From: Leucobacter tenebrionis
GTDB lineage: Bacteria > Actinomycetota > Actinomycetes > Actinomycetales > Microbacteriaceae
Assembly: GCF_019884725.1 (NCBI RefSeq)
Contig: NZ_CP082322.1
Coordinates: forward strand, 2,790,001 to 2,854,000
DNA length: 64,000 nucleotides
Direction: 5' to 3'
The notes under the pieces are model-generated. The model saw only the letters and a list, made by a program, of their open reading frames with translations, was not told the origin of the DNA and made no database searches. The number at the start of each line of letters is the position of its first letter. The stretch's first letter is position 1. Position numbers and translations under genes: made by a program. Shown here piece by piece: positions 54,563 to 63,708 of the stretch.

Positions 54563-55318
54563 GTGGAGAACGAGCATCTGCCGGGCGGATCGGGTGGCGT
54601 GTGGCGCAGACGCGCGCCGGAAGGTGAGATCCGCGTGCACCGACCGACCGGGCCCTGGACGCCGGCGGTGCACGCGCTGCTCGCGCATCTGCACGAGCGA
54701 GGGCTCGACGGGGTGCCGCGCGTGCACGGTTTCGACGCCGACGGCCTCGAGGTGCTCGACTATCTGCCGGGCGAGACGCTCGATCCCGAATCCGAGCAGG
54801 CGAGTGACCGCGCGCTCGGGGAGGCCTCAGCCTGGTTGAGGCGCTTCCACGAGGCGGTGCGCGACTTCCGCCCCGGGGCCGTGGAGTGGCGGCAGGGGGT
54901 GCGGGATCTCGGCGACGACGAACTGATCTGCCACAACGATCCCGGCCTGTACAACTGGGTCGTGGTCGATGGCGGTTTCGCCGGCATGATCGACTGGGAC
55001 CGGGCGGGTCCCGGCCGACCGATCGACGACCTCGCGTTCCTCTGCTGGTCGGGGGTGCCGCTGCTGCGCGAGATCCCCGTCGCCGATGCGGCGCGCAGGA
55101 TCGCACTCGCCGCGGATTCGTACGGCGACGTCGATCCCGGCCAACTGCTCGACGCGGTCGATGCGCGCATGGAGCTCATCGCCCAGCGGTGGAGAACGGG
55201 GATCGAGCGGGGCGATCCAGGCACCATCGCGCTGCGCGATGCCGGTGTGATGGATCGTCATCTGGAGCGGGTGCGGGGGTTCTCCGGTCGCAGGGAATCG
55301 ATCCGGCGCGCGTTGTAA
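54563..55318 (+). CDS. APH-type phosphotransferase
   Basis: 251 residues. The kinase-like catalytic loop is ICHNDPGLYNWV (His-x-Asp-x4-Asn) and the metal site MIDWDRAGPG, as in aminoglycoside phosphotransferase-fold proteins; the N-terminal ATP lobe is reduced. The substrate is unknown, and no resistance role should be assumed. TAGGGT (54551-54556) lies six bases before GTG 54563. Confidence 0.82.
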   Translation: MENEHLPGGSGGVWRRRAPEGEIRVHRPTGPWTPAVHALLAHLHERGLDGVPRVHGFDADGLEVLDYLPGETLDPESEQASDRALGEASAWLRRFHEAVRDFRPGAVEWRQGVRDLGDDELICHNDPGLYNWVVVDGGFAGMIDWDRAGPGRPIDDLAFLCWSGVPLLREIPVADAARRIALAADSYGDVDPGQLLDAVDARMELIAQRWRTGIERGDPGTIALRDAGVMDRHLERVRGFSGRRESIRRAL

Positions 55319-55410
55319 AGACGTTACGCTGCGAGGCATCGCGGCTCGGAGCATGTGCAACACTGGGATCGGGGAGTGCCGCGCGGCGCGGCCTCGTGAG
55401 GAGCGCAAGC

Positions 55411-56334
55411 ATGACGACGACCGGCGTGACGGATGCCACTGCGACCGGGGTCGGTCTCGCCGACGGCGGGATCGAGACCGCGTTGACGGAACGGCTGGGG
55501 CAGCGATTGCCCGAGTTCGCGGCGTTCATACTGCTCGACTCCGCCGAGGGGCGCGAGGCGCTTCGCGAATACTACCGCCCGTTCCTGCGCCTGGCGGTCG
55601 AGCACCGGCTGCCCATCGTGCTCGACACCGCCACGTGGCGTGCGAACACCGATTGGGGCGAGCGCCTCGGCTACGACCAGGAGGCGCTCGACGGGCTGAA
55701 CGCCGACGCGGTGGCCCTGCTGCGAGAGCTCGTGGAGAACGAGGGAGACGGCTCGATCGAGGCCGTGGTCAACGGCTGCGTCGGCCCGCGCTTCGACGAC
55801 CACTACATCGAGGGGCGCCGCATGACGCCGGCGGAGGCCGAGGAATATCACGCGCCCCAGGTTCGCGCGCTGGCCGAAGCCGGCGCGGATCGTGTGACGG
55901 CCGTTACGACGCTCGATGCGGCCGAGGGGATCGGAGTGGTGCGAGCCGCGCAGGCCTCCCGGATTCCCGCCGCGGTCTCCTTCGTCGTGGGTGAGGACGG
56001 GCTGATGGCTGACGGCAGCACCCTCGCGGAGGCCATCGCCGCCGTCGACGCCGAGACTGAGAACGCCGCGCTCGGTTTCCTGGTGAACTGCGCCCACCCC
56101 TCCGCTGTCGCAGAGGGGCTCGCGGCCTGCGCGGGCCGTGCGGAGCTGGACCGGCTGATCGGCTTCCGGCTGAACGCGGCCCACGACGGCGACGACGGAC
56201 CGGGCGAAGCCCCTGAAGCCTTCGCGGCGCTCGAAGCGGGGCTGCGCGAGCTGGCGCCCAACGCGAGTATCTTCGGAGGGTGCTGCGGCACCGACACCCC
56301 GCACGTCGCCGCTCTCGCGGCGAGGCTGGCCTAG
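55411..56334 (+). CDS. Homocysteine S-methyltransferase family protein
   Basis: 307 residues. A TIM-barrel with the zinc motifs VNCAHP (Cys, about residue 229) and FGGCCGTDTPHV (Cys-Cys, near the C-terminus). N-terminal LADGGIETALTERLG and LDTATWRANTDW are the family patterns. Such enzymes make methionine from homocysteine and a methyl donor such as S-methylmethionine. GAGGAG lies seven bases before ATG 55411. The open frame above it is a shadow. Confidence 0.88.
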   Translation: MTTTGVTDATATGVGLADGGIETALTERLGQRLPEFAAFILLDSAEGREALREYYRPFLRLAVEHRLPIVLDTATWRANTDWGERLGYDQEALDGLNADAVALLRELVENEGDGSIEAVVNGCVGPRFDDHYIEGRRMTPAEAEEYHAPQVRALAEAGADRVTAVTTLDAAEGIGVVRAAQASRIPAAVSFVVGEDGLMADGSTLAEAIAAVDAETENAALGFLVNCAHPSAVAEGLAACAGRAELDRLIGFRLNAAHDGDDGPGEAPEAFAALEAGLRELAPNASIFGGCCGTDTPHVAALAARLA

Positions 56335-56393
56335 TCCGCGGCTTCATGCCGCGCGTTTACGGAGCGACCAGCTGTTGTGGTTAGGCTGGTGTC

Positions 56394-57116
56394 GTGAGTA
56401 GAGACCCATTCGAGGAGCTGTTCGGGGCGTCGAGCGACGATGCCCCGGAGTCGACACCGGCCCCCGTGCCCGCGCGCGAACGCCTCGCGCACGAGCAGGC
56501 GGAGCGCGTGCGCACTTCCCAGCTGCCGACTGGCAAACGCACGGCCCCCGCGGGCGCGAGCACCCAGGCCGGCGACCGCGCGGCGCAGGCGAAGCCGTGG
56601 ATCGTGGTGGGCATCATCGCGCTCATCGCGCTCATCGCTTCGATCGTGGTGGTGAATCTCGCACGCGGTGCGCAGGAGGAACCGCCGCCGGTGACCGAGC
56701 CCACCACGACGCAGACACCCACTACCCCGTCTGAGCCGACGACATCGGAGGCGGAGACCGAAGCCGACGCGGACGCGGACGCGGATGGGGAGGATGCGGA
56801 GCCCGACGGTCCACCCCAGGTTGAAGTCGGAGCGACCTACGACATGAACATCGGGCCGTGGAATGCGACGTCGCAGATCTCGCAACGCTTCGGTTCGATC
56901 AGTTTCACCATTCCCGACAACACCAATCTCGTGCTCAACTCGGATCTGCTGAACTCCTTCCCCGACTCCTGCGCGGCGATGCGGCAGGGCTGGGGCGCCA
57001 CGAAGACCGAGAGCGGCTACGAGGTGCTCAAGCCCGCCGAGCGGTGCGCTGAGGCCCCTGAACTGTATGACGAGGTGTGGGGCCTCGTCGACGCCTGGGT
57101 GAAGACGATCCGCTAG
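56394..57116 (+). CDS. Hypothetical membrane-anchored protein with acidic linker
   Basis: 240 residues, not recognised. A cytosolic N-terminus (about 1-68), one transmembrane helix (about 69-90), a Thr/Pro/Glu/Asp-rich linker with repeated Asp-Ala codons, then an extracytoplasmic domain of about 100 residues with two Cys residues. TAGGCT (56382-56387) lies six bases before GTG 56394. Its TAG overlaps the stop of the convergent protease gene in CTAG. Confidence 0.65.
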   Translation: MSRDPFEELFGASSDDAPESTPAPVPARERLAHEQAERVRTSQLPTGKRTAPAGASTQAGDRAAQAKPWIVVGIIALIALIASIVVVNLARGAQEEPPPVTEPTTTQTPTTPSEPTTSEAETEADADADADGEDAEPDGPPQVEVGATYDMNIGPWNATSQISQRFGSISFTIPDNTNLVLNSDLLNSFPDSCAAMRQGWGATKTESGYEVLKPAERCAEAPELYDEVWGLVDAWVKTIR

Positions 57117-57898
57117 GCCGCGAAGAGCGCCGGCCAGAGCGCGAGAGCCAGCGGGTACCCCGCGAAGCTGACGATGTCGAGTATCCAGTGGGCCACGATG
57201 AGCGGGAGGGATCGGCCCCAGCGCTGATAGACCCAGCCGAAGACGAGGCCCATCACCACGTTGCCGATGAAGCCGCCGAAGCCCTGATAGAGGTGGTAGC
57301 TGCCGCGCAGCAGCGCGCTCGAGACGATGGTGGCCACCGGCCCCACCCCCAGTCGGCGCATGCGGTCGAAGAAGTAGGCCACGACGATCAACTCTTCCCC
57401 CAGCGCAGCCTTGAGCGCCTGCAGCACGAGCACGGGAACGGTCCACCAGAAGGCGTCGAGCGCCGTCGGCACGACGGTGGTGTTGATCCCGATCCACTTC
57501 GCGAACAGATAGAACCCGAGCCCGGGGATCCCGATGAGCGCGGCGAGGGCGAATCCGCCCGCGACCTCGCGCGGCCACCAGCGACGGCGAGTGCCGTCTC
57601 CCGCGCGCCCCAGCCCGAGCGCGGCCAGATGCGGGCGGCGCTCCCGCCACAGCAGGAAGACGACGAGCGCCACGGGTGCGAGGCCGAAGGCGAAGCCCAG
57701 CAACTGGTAGATCAGGTCGAAGAGCGGACGCTCCGCCAGGGGGCGGTTGATCGTCGCGGTCTGGGAGGCCAGTGCCGTCTCCCGCGTCAGGCGCTCGATG
57801 ATCGACACGACCGCGTAGACGCCGGATGCGCCGAAGGAGAGCGCGAGCACGATGACGAGTTCCCAGCGCAGTTTCGCGGGTGAAGAGTGAGCGGCCAC
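57113..57898 (-). CDS. CPBP family intramembrane metalloprotease/endopeptidase
   Basis: 261 residues with about seven membrane helices. CPBP motifs: EELIVVAYFFDRMRR (EE and Arg), RGSYHLYQGFGG (His) and VAHWILDIV (His, C-terminal). It resembles Abi/CAAX-type proteases of unknown substrate. TACGCT (57905-57910) lies six bases before GTG 57898, deciding this start over the ATG further upstream. It overlaps the preceding gene by four bases. Confidence 0.85.
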   Translation of the reverse strand: MAAHSSPAKLRWELVIVLALSFGASGVYAVVSIIERLTRETALASQTATINRPLAERPLFDLIYQLLGFAFGLAPVALVVFLLWRERRPHLAALGLGRAGDGTRRRWWPREVAGGFALAALIGIPGLGFYLFAKWIGINTTVVPTALDAFWWTVPVLVLQALKAALGEELIVVAYFFDRMRRLGVGPVATIVSSALLRGSYHLYQGFGGFIGNVVMGLVFGWVYQRWGRSLPLIVAHWILDIVSFAGYPLALALWPALFAA

Positions 57899-57910
57899 GG
57901 CACCAGCGTA

Positions 57911-58140
57911 TCCCCGCTCAGCTGCAAAACATGGTGATTTCGCACAGTCGCGGTCGCCACTGGCGGGCAAACTTTTTCGGAGACCTACAGACCTCGATCA
58001 CGATGCCGTTACGAGCCCGTTTTTGTCAGGACGGGCCTTCGGCGCTGGTTAGGCTGGGGGAGTTAATCGAATTCACTCCCGGGGGCGGATCTCGCCGAGG
58101 CGTGCCCGCGCCGGGGTGGAACTTTCAAGGAGGAAACCTA
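57911..58140. other. Intergenic leader of the oligopeptide transporter operon
   Basis: About 230 bases upstream of the binding protein gene. It contains an A/T-rich AACTTTTTC stretch (near 57971) and, before the start, AAGGAGGAAA. TTGTCA (58023-58028) and TAGGCT (58050-58055) are 21 bases apart, too far for a standard promoter. No gene is evident. Confidence 0.5.
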
Positions 58141-59760
58141 GTGAAGCGATCAAGGATTGGCTTCGGGTTCATCGCGCTGGCCGCAGCGGGTGCACTCGCG
58201 CTGTCGGGTTGCGCGTCGAACAGCGGAGGTTCGAACGAGGGCGGCGAGGCCACCGGCGGCGTCATCACCGTCAACAACACCGAGCCGCAGAAGGGCCTGA
58301 TCCCGGCCGACACCACCGAGGTCGGCGGCGGCAAGGTCGTCGACGCGCTCTGGGAGGGCCTGGTCTACTACGACGCGGACGGCACGACCCAGATGGGCGT
58401 CGCCGAGTCGATCGAGCCCAAGAACGACACCAACACGCTGTGGGAGGTCAAGCTCCGCGACGATGCGGTCTTCTCCGACGGCACCCCGGTGCTGGCGAAG
58501 AACTTCGTCGATGCGTGGAACTACGCCGCGAACGTCGACAACGCTCTCGGCAACCAGTACTTCTTCAGCGCGATCAAGGGCTTCAGCGAGACGGAGCCGG
58601 TCGAGGCCATGGAAGGCCTGAAGATCATCGACGATCACACCTTCACGATCGAGGCGAGCCCCGACTTCCCCGACCGCCTGGGCTACTCAGCCTACTACCC
58701 GCTGCCCGATGTCGCGTTCGAGGACATGGAGGCCTTCGGCCAGAACCCGATCGGCAACGGCCTGTACAAGCTCGACGGCGAGGGCGCCTGGAAGCACGAC
58801 GAGTCGATCAGCCTCGTGAAGAACGACACCTACGTCGGCCCGCGCGAGGTCAAGAACGACGGCATCGAGTTCAAGGTCTACGCCTCGCTCGACGCGGCCT
58901 ACACCGATCTGCAGGCCGGCAACCTCGACGTGCTCGACCAGATCCCCGACACCTCGTTCGCGGTGTTCCAGGACGAGCTCGGCGACCGCGCCATCAACCA
59001 GGCGGGCGCGCTGACCACCACGCTCACCATCTCGACCAGCCTGCCGCACTTCGGCATGGACGAGGAGGGCAAGCTGCGCCGCGCCGCACTCTCGATGGCG
59101 GTGGATCGCGAGGAGATCATCGACGTGATCTTCGAGGGCACCAACGTGCCGGCCGAGGACTTCACCTCGCCCGTCGTCGACGGCTACGCCGAGGACCTCA
59201 AGGGCTCGGAGAAGCTGGACTTCAACCTCGACGAGGCGAAGAAGCTGTGGGCCGAGGCCGACGCGATCAGCCCCTTCGAGGGCACGATCGAGGTCGCGAC
59301 GAACTCCGACGGCCCGCACCAGGTGTGGGTCGAGGCCGTCGCGAACCAGTGGGCCACGAACCTGGGCGTCTCCGCGGCGCCGAAGCTCTACCCGACCTTC
59401 GCGGCATTCCTCGATGACCGCGAGGCCGACAAGGTGGGCGGTCCGTTCCGCGCCGGCTGGCAGGGCGACTACCCGGGTGCGTACAACTACATGCAGCCGC
59501 TCTACTACACGGGCGCCAGCTCGAACCACGGCTTCTACTCGAACCCCGAGTTCGACGCCCTGCTCGACGAGGCCGTGCAGGAGAGCGACCACGATGCTCG
59601 CAACCAGAAGCTGAACGAGGCCCAGGAGATCCTGCTCGAGGACATGCCCTCGATCCCGCTGTGGTACCAGGGCACGACCGGCGGCTACAGCGAGAGCGTC
59701 GACAACGTGGAATTCGGTTGGAACTCGGTGCCGATCTTCAACGAGATCACCAAGAACTGA
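58141..59760 (+). CDS. Peptide ABC transporter substrate-binding lipoprotein (OppA-like, family 5)
   Basis: 539 residues. Lipoprotein signal with lipobox LSGC (Cys near 23), then a family 5 binding domain: VDALWEGLVYYDADGTTQMGVAESIE, YYPLPDVAFEDMEAFG, YKLDGEGAWKHDESI and a C-terminal WYQGTTGGYSESVDNVEFG. Such proteins bind oligopeptides. The start is GTG 58141 after AAGGAGGAAA; the frame above has no conservation. It heads an operon with two permeases and a fused ATPase. Confidence 0.95.
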   Translation: MKRSRIGFGFIALAAAGALALSGCASNSGGSNEGGEATGGVITVNNTEPQKGLIPADTTEVGGGKVVDALWEGLVYYDADGTTQMGVAESIEPKNDTNTLWEVKLRDDAVFSDGTPVLAKNFVDAWNYAANVDNALGNQYFFSAIKGFSETEPVEAMEGLKIIDDHTFTIEASPDFPDRLGYSAYYPLPDVAFEDMEAFGQNPIGNGLYKLDGEGAWKHDESISLVKNDTYVGPREVKNDGIEFKVYASLDAAYTDLQAGNLDVLDQIPDTSFAVFQDELGDRAINQAGALTTTLTISTSLPHFGMDEEGKLRRAALSMAVDREEIIDVIFEGTNVPAEDFTSPVVDGYAEDLKGSEKLDFNLDEAKKLWAEADAISPFEGTIEVATNSDGPHQVWVEAVANQWATNLGVSAAPKLYPTFAAFLDDREADKVGGPFRAGWQGDYPGAYNYMQPLYYTGASSNHGFYSNPEFDALLDEAVQESDHDARNQKLNEAQEILLEDMPSIPLWYQGTTGGYSESVDNVEFGWNSVPIFNEITKN

Positions 59761-59768
59761 CCCCTCAC

Positions 59769-59852
59769 GAGGGTCCCGGGCCGCAGGCTCGGGGCCCTCG
59801 CCCCGTCTCAAGGCCGAGAGCCCCGCTCAGCGGGGCGCTCGGCCTTGAGACG
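59769..59852. terminator. Two tandem hairpins between oppA-like and oppB-like genes
   Basis: First: GAGGGtCCCg with cGGGgCCCTC (59769-59799). Second: CGTCTCAAGGCCGAG-A-GCCCCGC-TCA-GCGGGGC-G and complement (59804-59852), a near-perfect 23-bp stem. They lie right after the binding protein stop and probably attenuate transcription of the permeases or stabilise the upstream mRNA, giving excess binding protein. The second has no T-run. Confidence 0.75.
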
Positions 59853-59962
59853 GTCACAGCACTTCGAGCCGGAGACACCGTCGTCCCCGACTTCGTATCC
59901 CGAAACAATTGCGAGAGAATACGCAACATGTCAAGCCAATCTGAACGGGGAGGTATCGGCGC

Positions 59963-60889
59963 ATGCTGAGATACATCCTCTTCCGTCTGCTGCAGGTGAT
60001 CCCGGTGCTGCTGGGAACCACCTTCCTCATCTACTTCATGGTCTTCGCCATGCCGGGCGACCCGGTCGCCGCGATGTTCGGCGACAAGCAGCCGAGCGCC
60101 GCGGTGCTCGAGCGGGTGCGCGAGCAGTACCATCTCGATCAGCCCTTCTTCATCCAGTACCTGCTCTACCTCAAGGGCATCTTCGTCGGCGATCTCGGCA
60201 TCAGCTTCTCGGGGGAGCCGGTGGCGCAGATCCTCGCCCGCACCTTCCCGGTGACCATCAAGCTCGCCGCGATGGCGATCGCCATCTCGCTCGTGCTCGC
60301 CGTGATCATCGGCCTCTTCTCGGGACTGCGCAAGGGCAAGCTCTTCGACAACATCAACCTGATCATCGGCCTGCTCTTCCTGAGCATCCCGATCTTCGTG
60401 ATCGCGTTCATCGCCCAGTTCGGCCTCGGCCTCAAACTCGGCTGGTTCAAACCCACGGTGAGCTCGGGCGCTCCGGTGCAGGATCTGCTGCTGCCGGCCA
60501 TCGTGCTCGGCGTGAGCCTCTACGCGACGAGCATGCGCCTCACCCGCGCCTCGGTCATCGATACGCTCAACCAGGATTTCGTGCGCACCGCATACGCGAA
60601 GGGGCTCAGCCGCAACCGGGTCGTGCCGGTCCACGTGCTGCGCAACTCGCTCATCCCGACGATCACCAACACCGCCACGGACTTCGGCGTGCTCATGGTC
60701 GGCGCGACCGTCACGGAGGGCATCTTCAACGTGCCCGGTGTCGGCAACGTGCTCTTCCAGGCCATCCTGAAGGGCGAGAACTCGACCGTCGTCTCCTTCG
60801 TCACCGTGATGGTGCTCATCTACCTCGGCGTGAACCTGGTCGTCGACCTCCTCTACGCCGTGCTCGATCCGAGGATCCGCTATGCCTGA
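59963..60889 (+). CDS. Peptide ABC transporter permease (OppB-like)
   Basis: 308 residues with about six membrane helices. N-terminal MLRYILFRLLQVIPVLLGTTFLIY and the ATPase-coupling loop TAYAKGLSRNRVVPVHVLRNSLIPT are typical of OppB. GGGGAGG lies nine bases before the ATG. It ends eight bases inside the next gene. Confidence 0.95.
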   Translation: MLRYILFRLLQVIPVLLGTTFLIYFMVFAMPGDPVAAMFGDKQPSAAVLERVREQYHLDQPFFIQYLLYLKGIFVGDLGISFSGEPVAQILARTFPVTIKLAAMAIAISLVLAVIIGLFSGLRKGKLFDNINLIIGLLFLSIPIFVIAFIAQFGLGLKLGWFKPTVSSGAPVQDLLLPAIVLGVSLYATSMRLTRASVIDTLNQDFVRTAYAKGLSRNRVVPVHVLRNSLIPTITNTATDFGVLMVGATVTEGIFNVPGVGNVLFQAILKGENSTVVSFVTVMVLIYLGVNLVVDLLYAVLDPRIRYA

Positions 60890-61865
60890 GTCGCAGAATC
60901 AGTCACCCCAGCGCGGGCGCGCGCAGCGCCCGCCCATCGAGCACTTCGTCGCTCCCGTCGAAGAGGTGCCGGTAGCCCCCGTCGATGCCGTGCGCATCAA
61001 GGAGAAGAAGTCGAACCTGTGGCTCGACGCGTGGCGCGACATGCGCCGCCGCCCCATGTTCTGGATCTCGCTCGTGATCATCCTGGTGGTCGCGCTCGTC
61101 GCGCTGTTCCCCGGCATGTTCACGCAGGTGGATCCGCGCGCGAGTTCGCTCGCGAACTCCAACGGCGAACCCACCGCGGGCCACCCGCTCGGCTTCACCA
61201 AGCAGGGCTACGACGTCTACGCGCGCATCATCTACGGCGCCTCGACGTCGGTCTCCGTCGGTCTCATCGTGATCCTCATCACCTTCGTGGTGGGCACGAT
61301 CACGGGGGCGCTCGCCGGCTTCTTCGGCGGGATGGCCGATACGGTGCTCTCGCGCCTCGGCGACATCTTCTTCTCGATCCCCTACATCCTCGCGGCCGTC
61401 GTCGTGATGAGCGTGATGCAGGACTACCGCAACCCGCTCGTGATCGCCTTCGCGATCGGCGGCTTCCAGTGGCCCATCACGGCGCGCATCGTGCGAAGCG
61501 AGATCCTCCGGGTCAAGAACGCCGACTTCGTGATGGCAGCGGCATCTCTCGGCCTTTCCCGCTTCGCAACGCTCGTGCGGCACGTGCTGCCGAACGCCCT
61601 GGCGCCCGCGATCGTCGTCACGACGCTCTCGCTGTCGTCGGCGATCGTGGCCGAGGCGACGCTGTCCTTCCTCGGCGTCGGCCTGCCCCCGGGCGAGTTC
61701 ATCAGCTGGGGCAACGACATCAGCGCCGCGCAGCTCTCGCTGCGGACCGATCCGATGCCCCTCATCTACCCGTCGCTCGCGCTCACCGTCACCGTGCTGG
61801 GGTTCATCCTGCTCGGCGAGGTCGTGCGCGACGCGCTTGACCCGAAGGCGAGGGCCCGTCGATGA
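60882..61865 (+). CDS. Peptide ABC transporter permease (OppC-like)
   Basis: 327 residues with six membrane helices. A charged N-terminal region of about 60 residues precedes the first helix. The loop FVMAAASLGLSRFATLVRHVLPNALAP contacts the ATPase. It overlaps the gene before it by eight bases and the one after by four. Confidence 0.95.
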   Translation: MPESQNQSPQRGRAQRPPIEHFVAPVEEVPVAPVDAVRIKEKKSNLWLDAWRDMRRRPMFWISLVIILVVALVALFPGMFTQVDPRASSLANSNGEPTAGHPLGFTKQGYDVYARIIYGASTSVSVGLIVILITFVVGTITGALAGFFGGMADTVLSRLGDIFFSIPYILAAVVVMSVMQDYRNPLVIAFAIGGFQWPITARIVRSEILRVKNADFVMAAASLGLSRFATLVRHVLPNALAPAIVVTTLSLSSAIVAEATLSFLGVGLPPGEFISWGNDISAAQLSLRTDPMPLIYPSLALTVTVLGFILLGEVVRDALDPKARARR

Positions 61866-63583
61866 ACGCAGGCACCCACCAGAACGAGCAGGGCGCGCAG
61901 CCGCTGCTGAGCGTGCGCGACCTGAGGGTCGCCTTCGGCTCGAAGAAGGAGCCGAACGAGGTGCTGCACGGCGTCTCGTTCGACGTGTACCCCGGTGAGA
62001 CCGTGGCCATCGTCGGCGAGTCGGGATCCGGCAAGTCGACCACCATGCACGCCGTGATCAACCTGCTGCCCGGCACCGGCCGCACGACCGACGGCTCGGT
62101 GACCTGGAACGGGCGGGAGCTCGTCGGCATCGGACGCCGCGACATGGAGCGCATCCGCGGCCGCGAGATCGGCCTCGTTCCCCAGGATCCCATGTCGAAC
62201 CTCAACCCGGTCTGGTCGGTCGGGTTCCAGGTCGAGGAAGCGATCCGCGCCAACGGGCTCGCGAAGGGGCGCAAGGAGGTCAAGCAGCGCGCCGTCGAGG
62301 TGCTCGAGCAGGCCGGCCTGCAGAACGCCGAGCAGCGCATGAAGCAGTACCCCCACCAGTTCTCGGGCGGTATGAAGCAGCGCGCGCTCATCGGTATCGG
62401 CCTCGCGGCGAGCCCGCAGCTGCTGATCGCCGACGAGCCGACCTCGGCGCTCGACGTGACGGTGCAGCGGGTGGTGCTCGACCACCTCGAGTCGCTCACG
62501 AGCGAGCTCGGCACGGCTGTCGTGTTCATCACGCACGACCTCGGCCTCGCGGCCGAGCGCGCCGAGAAGCTGATCGTCATGTACAAGGGCAACATCGTGG
62601 AGTCGGGGCCGAGCCGCGAGATCCTGCAGCACCCGCAGCACCCGTACACGAAGCGCCTCGTATCCGCCGCGCCGAGCCTCGCCTCTCGGCGCATCGGCTC
62701 CGACTCCGAGCTGCCGCCGGCGCCCACCGAGTCGTTCGATCTCGCGGCGCTCGCCGATGAGGAGAAGCCGACCGTGAAGCACGGCGAGCCGATGATCGAG
62801 GTCAAGGGGCTCGGCAAGGTCTACAAGATCCGCAAGGGCAACTTCGGTTTCGAGGACTTCCACGCCGTAGCGGATGCGTCGTTCACGGTGAACCGCGGCG
62901 AGACCATGGCGCTCGTCGGGGAGTCGGGCTCGGGCAAGTCGACCATCGCGAAGATGGTGCTGCAGCTCGAGAAGCCGACCTCGGGAGAGGTGCGGATCGC
63001 GGGCCAGAACACCGCGGGCATCTCGGGGCGCAACCTGTTCGATCTGCGGCGGACGCTGCAGCCCGTCTTCCAGGATCCCTACGGATCGCTCGATCCGCTG
63101 CACAACATCGGCAACACCATCATGGAGCCGCTGAAGATCCACGGTGTCGGCGACGCGGCGAGCCGTCGGGCTCGCATGCTCGAGCTGCTCGACCAGGTCG
63201 CCCTGCCGCGCGAGCTCGCGACCCGCTACCCGAACGAGCTCTCGGGCGGGCAGCGGCAGCGCGTCGCGGTGGCGCGCGGGCTCGCGCTCAAGCCCGACAT
63301 CCTCGTGCTCGACGAGGCCGTGTCGGCGCTCGACGTGCTGGTACAGGCGCAGATCCTCGATCTGCTCGCCGAGCTGCAGCAGGAGCTGGGGCTCACCTAC
63401 CTGTTCATCACGCACGATCTCGCGGTGGTGCGGCTCATCGCCGACCGCGTGTGCGTGATGCAGCAGGGGCGCATCGTCGAGCAGGCGACCACCGAGGAGG
63501 TGTTCGAGAACCCGCAGCAGGAGTACACGAAGAACCTGCTCGCGGCGATCCCCGGCGCCCAGATCGAGCTCGGGGTGGGCTGA
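61862..63583 (+). CDS. Peptide ABC transporter ATP-binding protein, fused OppD-OppF type
   Basis: 573 residues with two complete ABC domains. First: Walker A GESGSGKST (about 57), signature FSGGMKQRA, Walker B LLIADEPTSALD. Second: Walker A GESGSGKST (about 350), signature LSGGQRQRV, Walker B LVLDEAVSALD. Separate OppD and OppF are normally used; here one chain drives both permeases. ATG 61862 overlaps the permease stop (ATGA). Confidence 0.95.
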   Translation: MNAGTHQNEQGAQPLLSVRDLRVAFGSKKEPNEVLHGVSFDVYPGETVAIVGESGSGKSTTMHAVINLLPGTGRTTDGSVTWNGRELVGIGRRDMERIRGREIGLVPQDPMSNLNPVWSVGFQVEEAIRANGLAKGRKEVKQRAVEVLEQAGLQNAEQRMKQYPHQFSGGMKQRALIGIGLAASPQLLIADEPTSALDVTVQRVVLDHLESLTSELGTAVVFITHDLGLAAERAEKLIVMYKGNIVESGPSREILQHPQHPYTKRLVSAAPSLASRRIGSDSELPPAPTESFDLAALADEEKPTVKHGEPMIEVKGLGKVYKIRKGNFGFEDFHAVADASFTVNRGETMALVGESGSGKSTIAKMVLQLEKPTSGEVRIAGQNTAGISGRNLFDLRRTLQPVFQDPYGSLDPLHNIGNTIMEPLKIHGVGDAASRRARMLELLDQVALPRELATRYPNELSGGQRQRVAVARGLALKPDILVLDEAVSALDVLVQAQILDLLAELQQELGLTYLFITHDLAVVRLIADRVCVMQQGRIVEQATTEEVFENPQQEYTKNLLAAIPGAQIELGVG

Positions 63584-63632
63584 GCACGCGGGCCCGGCCG
63601 GGACTCCGGTCCGGGCTCGCGCGCAGCCGAAT

Positions 63633-63695
63633 GCACCGATCGACGTTCACGCACCTCGATCTCGTGGAAACAGGTGCGCGAACGTCGATCGGTGC
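63633..63695. repeat. Long hairpin between convergent ABC ATPase and MFS genes
   Basis: Two 24-base arms (63633-63656 and 63672-63695) pair fully except for one A/C mismatch, around a 15-base loop. The outer part of each arm is GCACCGATCGACGTTC or its complement. A bidirectional terminator is possible, but no T-run follows on either side. Confidence 0.85.
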
Positions 63696-63708
63696 TGGAA
63701 CGGGTCGC

